Assembly (NCBI GenBank): GCA_022842325.1
Contig: JALHPU010000022.1
Span: 1-64,000, forward strand
Direction of reading: 5' to 3'
Source: Sulfuritalea sp.
GTDB lineage: Bacteria; Pseudomonadota; Gammaproteobacteria; Burkholderiales; Rhodocyclaceae
DNA: 64,000 bases
Under the pieces are notes generated by a model. That model was given only the letters and a program-made list of their open reading frames with translations, was not told the DNA's origin and ran no database searches. A program made the translations under genes and the position numbers. Shown here one piece after another: positions 59,921-64,000 of this stretch (positions within the stretch are counted from its first letter, which is position 1; every line of letters starts with the position of its first letter).

Positions 59921-62900
59921 TTACTGCTCGAGCGGTTTCAGTTCCCTGAACAGGTCTGCTGCCGGTCCCGGCCGGCCGAACAGGTTGCCCTGGTAGTTGC
60001 GACAACCGTGGCGAGCGAGGAACTCGCGTTGCGCCTCGGTTTCGACCCCCTCGGCAATGACGGCCAGGCCGAGACTCTGCCCCAGCGCAATGACGGTACG
60101 GGCGATCGCGGCATCGTTGCTGTCGGTCAGCACATCGCGGACGAAAGACTGGTCGATCTTGATCTGGGCCAAAGGCAGGCGCTTGAGGTAGACCAGCGAG
60201 GAATAGCCGGTACCGAAGTCATCGAGCGAAAAGCTGACGCCTTCTGTCTTGAGCGCGGTCATTTTCGCCACGATGTCCTCGATGTCGTGCAGCAGCACGC
60301 TCTCGGTGACCTCGAGCTTGAGCTTGTGCGGATCGGCGCCGGTCTCACGCACCACGGCCAGCACCTGTTCCACGAAATCGACCTGATGCAGCTGGCGACC
60401 GCTGAGATTCACCGCCACCGTGAGATGCGCCGTATCGGCTTGTGCAGCCCAGACCGCAAGCTGCCGGCAGGCCGCATCCAGCACCCAGCGGCCGAGGGGC
60501 ATGATCAGACGCGAGGCCTCCGCCTGCTGGATGAATTCGAGCGGATACACCAGTCCGCGCTGCGGATGCTGCCAGCGCACCAGTGCTTCGGCACCCGTAA
60601 TGCGTCCTTGGTCGTCGACCTGCGGCTGGTAGTGCAGGATGAACTCGTTTTCCGTAATCGCCGCGCGCAGGTCGGTATCCAGCGCGGCACGCGCCGAAAC
60701 AGCCGCCTGCATCGCCGGATCGAAGAAACGCAGCGTGTTGCGGCCAGCCGACTTGGATTGATACATGGCGGTGTCGGCACGCTTGAGCAGTTCATCGACC
60801 GAAACGGATTGATCACGGAACAGCGTGATGCCGATGCTCGCCGTGCAGTGGTAGGTTCGCGTGTTGAGCTCGCCGCCGGCCGCGCTCAGGTCGAGCAGAT
60901 AGGGCTGGTTCAGCGCGGACTGGATCTTGACCGCGACGCTTTCGGCCTGCATCGCTGCCAGGGCTTCGGCATCGAGATCCTCGAGGATCACCACGAACTC
61001 GTCGCCCCCCAGGCGCGCGACGGTATCGGATTCGCGCAGGCAGGATTCCATGCGCGACGCCACTTCGACCAGGAACTGGTCGCCGACATCGTGTCCCAGC
61101 GTGTCGTTCAGCGTCTTGAAGTCGTCCAGGTCGAACATCATCAGCGCGCCGTGACGACCGTAGCGCGCGCTGCTGGTCAGCGCCTGCCTGAGGCGATCGA
61201 GCATCAGTCGCCGGTTGGGCAGGCGCGTCAGTGCATCATAGAAAGCCAGGTGCCGGATCTCATCCTCGACGGCCTTGCGCTGCGTGATATCGGAAAAACT
61301 GCCGACGTAGTGGGTCACAGCGCCGGAGCGTGTTTTCACCGCCGTAATGCTCAGCCAGCCGGGATAAAGTTCGCCATTCTTGCGCCGATTCCAGATCTCG
61401 CCGCGCCAGATTCCGCTCTCGTCGAGGCTGCGCCACATCTCGCGGAAATAGCCGTCGTCGTGATGCCCGGAACGCAGCAGCCGCGGTGTGTTGCCGACCG
61501 CATCGGCGCTGGAGTAGCCGGTAATTTCGGTGAAGGCCCGATTGACGCGCAGGATCACCGTGTCGGCATCGGTGATCATCGTGCCCTCCTGCGACTCGAA
61601 GGTAATCGCGGCCACCTGCAACTCCGCCTCGGCGCGCTTGCGCTCCGTAATGTCGACGAAGCTGCCGCGGATCAGTCGCTGCCCGGCAGAAGGCAGGCGT
61701 GCCAGCCGCATCTCGCAGCGCACCAGTTGCCCCCGGGCATTCCTGATGGTGCGGTCGATCACCATATGCTCCCCCGCCAGCGTGCGCCGGATCATCTCCT
61801 TGACGTTGTCCTGCGCGGTCCTGCCCTCGAACACGCCGGGAACATAAAACCGCTCGATGCTTCCCGCCAGCAGTTCGTCGCGACTGCAGCCGAACAACTT
61901 TTCGGCCTGCGCATTGGCGTCTACGAAGCGGTCCAGATCGACGTCATACACGGCGATCGCATCCGGCGCCTGCTCGACCAGCACACGGAAGCGTGCTTCG
62001 CTTTCGCGCAGCGAGCAGGTCATGTCGCGCGCCAGACGCACCGCCCGGTTGCGCGTGGTGGCGAGCGACCAGGCGACGGTAAACAACAGCATGCTGGTCA
62101 GCAGCCCTCCCGCCAGCACCTGTGCCGAACGCGCGCTGCTGCCGCTCGCCTCGAGGGCGGGCTGGCTGGAATAGGTCAGGGTCCACGGCCGGCCGGCGAC
62201 GAACAGGGTCTCGCTGTGCACGAACAAGGCATTCGTCTGCCGCTCTGCCCCGCTGCGGAAGAAATGGCTTTCCGGGCTGGGATCGGCGCCATCGTGGACG
62301 GTCAGCGAGATCCCCCTCGAACCGCCTTTGAGCAAATCGTCCATCAATGCCGGCATGCGGAAAGGGCTCAGGACATAGCCCGCAAGCGCATCGCCGGACC
62401 TGGTCAGGACCGGCAGATACATGATGAAGGCCGGTACCGGCTCGGTTTGCTCGTCGACCTTCAAGGTGACTTTGCCGGTAATCGCCGGCTCGCCGCTGTC
62501 CCGCGCCCGCTGCATTGCCTCGCGCCGCGCGGCATCCTGCCACATGTCGTAACCAAGCGCGCGGGCGTTGAGCCCGACGAGGGGCTCGACATAGGTGTTG
62601 ATCACGTAGCGCTCGCGTCGCCCCGACGGCCATACGGCGAACTCCGGCACGCCGCTGCGCCGCACCTGCCTGACCAGCGCCGGAAGCTGATCCCCGGGCA
62701 CCGCGCGCGCGAAGGCTACGGCCTGCATCGCCGGATAATTCTTCTCCAGGCGAAGCGCCGCGACATAGTTTCGCCAGTCCTCGCGCGTCACCTCGCCGCT
62801 GCCGGTAAACAGCGCGGCGGCCGCGTGCAAGGCACGGGAATAACCGTCGATGCGCGCATTGAGATCGGTCCGCAGCTGACGGACCTCGCTGTCGAACTGC

Positions 62901-63052
62901 TGACGCAACTGGCGCTCCGCATCCCGTTCGGCGTAGTCCCAGGCGACCAGCGTCAGCGCCAGTGAGCAGCCGAGTGCGATCCAGGCCGACCATATGCCAA
63001 CTTTGGACAGCAAGGAACCGTGGGGTAAATCGGACGATGCGTTTGTCGACAT
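59921..63052 (-). CDS. CHASE-PAS-PAS-GGDEF-EAL membrane protein
   Basis: A 1043-residue c-di-GMP turnover protein. A membrane helix (about 20-38) and a second (about 310-330) flank a periplasmic CHASE domain ('NYPAMQAVAFARAVPGDQLP', 'VINTYVEPLVGLNARALGYD'). Two PAS domains follow (about 355-475 and 480-600, 'RSGHHDDGYFREMWRSL'). The GGDEF domain has 'ARLGGDEFVVIL' intact, and EAL has 'GAEALVRWQHP', 'VNLSGRQL', 'SLDDFGTGYSSL' and 'KIDQSFVRD'. Both enzyme motifs look active. It is convergent with recJ, with only 5 bases between the stops. Confidence 0.93.
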   Translation of the reverse strand: MSTNASSDLPHGSLLSKVGIWSAWIALGCSLALTLVAWDYAERDAERQLRQQFDSEVRQLRTDLNARIDGYSRALHAAAALFTGSGEVTREDWRNYVAALRLEKNYPAMQAVAFARAVPGDQLPALVRQVRRSGVPEFAVWPSGRRERYVINTYVEPLVGLNARALGYDMWQDAARREAMQRARDSGEPAITGKVTLKVDEQTEPVPAFIMYLPVLTRSGDALAGYVLSPFRMPALMDDLLKGGSRGISLTVHDGADPSPESHFFRSGAERQTNALFVHSETLFVAGRPWTLTYSSQPALEASGSSARSAQVLAGGLLTSMLLFTVAWSLATTRNRAVRLARDMTCSLRESEARFRVLVEQAPDAIAVYDVDLDRFVDANAQAEKLFGCSRDELLAGSIERFYVPGVFEGRTAQDNVKEMIRRTLAGEHMVIDRTIRNARGQLVRCEMRLARLPSAGQRLIRGSFVDITERKRAEAELQVAAITFESQEGTMITDADTVILRVNRAFTEITGYSSADAVGNTPRLLRSGHHDDGYFREMWRSLDESGIWRGEIWNRRKNGELYPGWLSITAVKTRSGAVTHYVGSFSDITQRKAVEDEIRHLAFYDALTRLPNRRLMLDRLRQALTSSARYGRHGALMMFDLDDFKTLNDTLGHDVGDQFLVEVASRMESCLRESDTVARLGGDEFVVILEDLDAEALAAMQAESVAVKIQSALNQPYLLDLSAAGGELNTRTYHCTASIGITLFRDQSVSVDELLKRADTAMYQSKSAGRNTLRFFDPAMQAAVSARAALDTDLRAAITENEFILHYQPQVDDQGRITGAEALVRWQHPQRGLVYPLEFIQQAEASRLIMPLGRWVLDAACRQLAVWAAQADTAHLTVAVNLSGRQLHQVDFVEQVLAVVRETGADPHKLKLEVTESVLLHDIEDIVAKMTALKTEGVSFSLDDFGTGYSSLVYLKRLPLAQIKIDQSFVRDVLTDSNDAAIARTVIALGQSLGLAVIAEGVETEAQREFLARHGCRNYQGNLFGRPGPAADLFRELKPLEQ

Positions 63053-63292
63053 CTTTGGCCTGGCGCTGGGGGGGTACCAACCGGGAATGTTACACCCCTA
63101 CCCTATTGACATGACCCGGACTGTGGCAATTTCCCTCGTTTGCCACCCGCTCGCGAGCCATGGCGCCGAATCAGTCTCACGGCCGACAGGCTTCCATGTC
63201 GCCGGTGCCGGTGCGGCAAGTCCATTCGGGGACTCCTGGGCACCCCCGCGCACCGTATAATCGCGGCCCCTCGATGCATTCCCGCCACTGCC

Positions 63293-64000
<708 letters not shown>

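Noticed and set aside
59129..62965. A 1278-residue plus-strand frame
   Set aside because: It is the alternate frame of recJ followed by the antisense of the GGDEF/EAL gene, with no family motifs.

Overview
The window looks like chromosomal DNA of a free-living, metabolically flexible betaproteobacterium, probably near Rhodocyclales or Sterolibacteriaceae; this is inferred from gene content, not from a marker gene. Pointers are the high GC of the backbone, the order petA-petB-petC-sspA-sspB, a tungsten aldehyde oxidoreductase operon of the Aromatoleum type, a B12-dependent class II ribonucleotide reductase, a MaoC-phosphotransacetylase fusion with acetate kinase, a bufferin (copper RiPP) operon, comEC, and a large GGDEF/EAL protein.

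Layout. 1-2.7 kb: DNA repair genes (3' end of alkA, ogt, an SRAP-type DNA-protein crosslink protein) and an NAD-dependent hydroxyacid dehydrogenase. 2.9-12.2 kb: a lower-GC accessory island. It holds an orphan ParD antitoxin, a broken TumE/TumA-type toxin-antitoxin locus, a divergent pair of a caspase-like protease and a Cyt-like (delta-endotoxin-fold) putative pore former, a six-gene translationally coupled operon (acyl-carrier-like protein, XRE regulator, ImmA/IrrE protease, thymidylate-synthase-like protein, thymidylate-kinase/hmdU-kinase-like protein, second thymidylate-synthase-like protein), and a crotonase gene fragment. 12.3-16.7 kb: a minus-strand operon of TPP enzyme, BASS transporter, NAD epimerase and SDR. 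16.8-22 kb: a secreted sugar-dehydrogenase-like protein, hemerythrin, an ECF sigma/anti-sigma pair and the bufferin operon. 22-28 kb: MaoC-Pta, AckA and NrdJ. 28-36 kb: hydrolase, GIY-YIG and RNase H-like genes, uup, a tRNA-Arg, a coiled-coil repeat protein and a GAF-GAF-PAS adenylate cyclase. 36-44 kb: sspBA, the cytochrome bc1 genes, a CoA-transferase, recR-ybaB-dnaX, a Spy-like protein and the SRP RNA. 44.6-48.5 kb: the aldehyde oxidoreductase operon. 48.6-64 kb: hydrolase, srkA, comEC, a CBS protein, an FAH-family hydrolase, DUF2062, lolDC, an RpfE-like gene, recJ, GGDEF/EAL and the 5' part of prfC.

The most exciting content is in the island. The caspase/Cyt-like pair resembles in logic the bacterial gasdermin systems, in which a protease releases a membrane-killing protein. 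The neighbouring operon has the parts expected for thymine hypermodification or nucleotide-pool manipulation, placed under an ImmR/ImmA-like switch. Copies of a short imperfect palindromic element lie at the edges of both modules and recur through the backbone, about eleven copies in all.

All calls rest on reading the sequence and on remembered family features; no database search was run.
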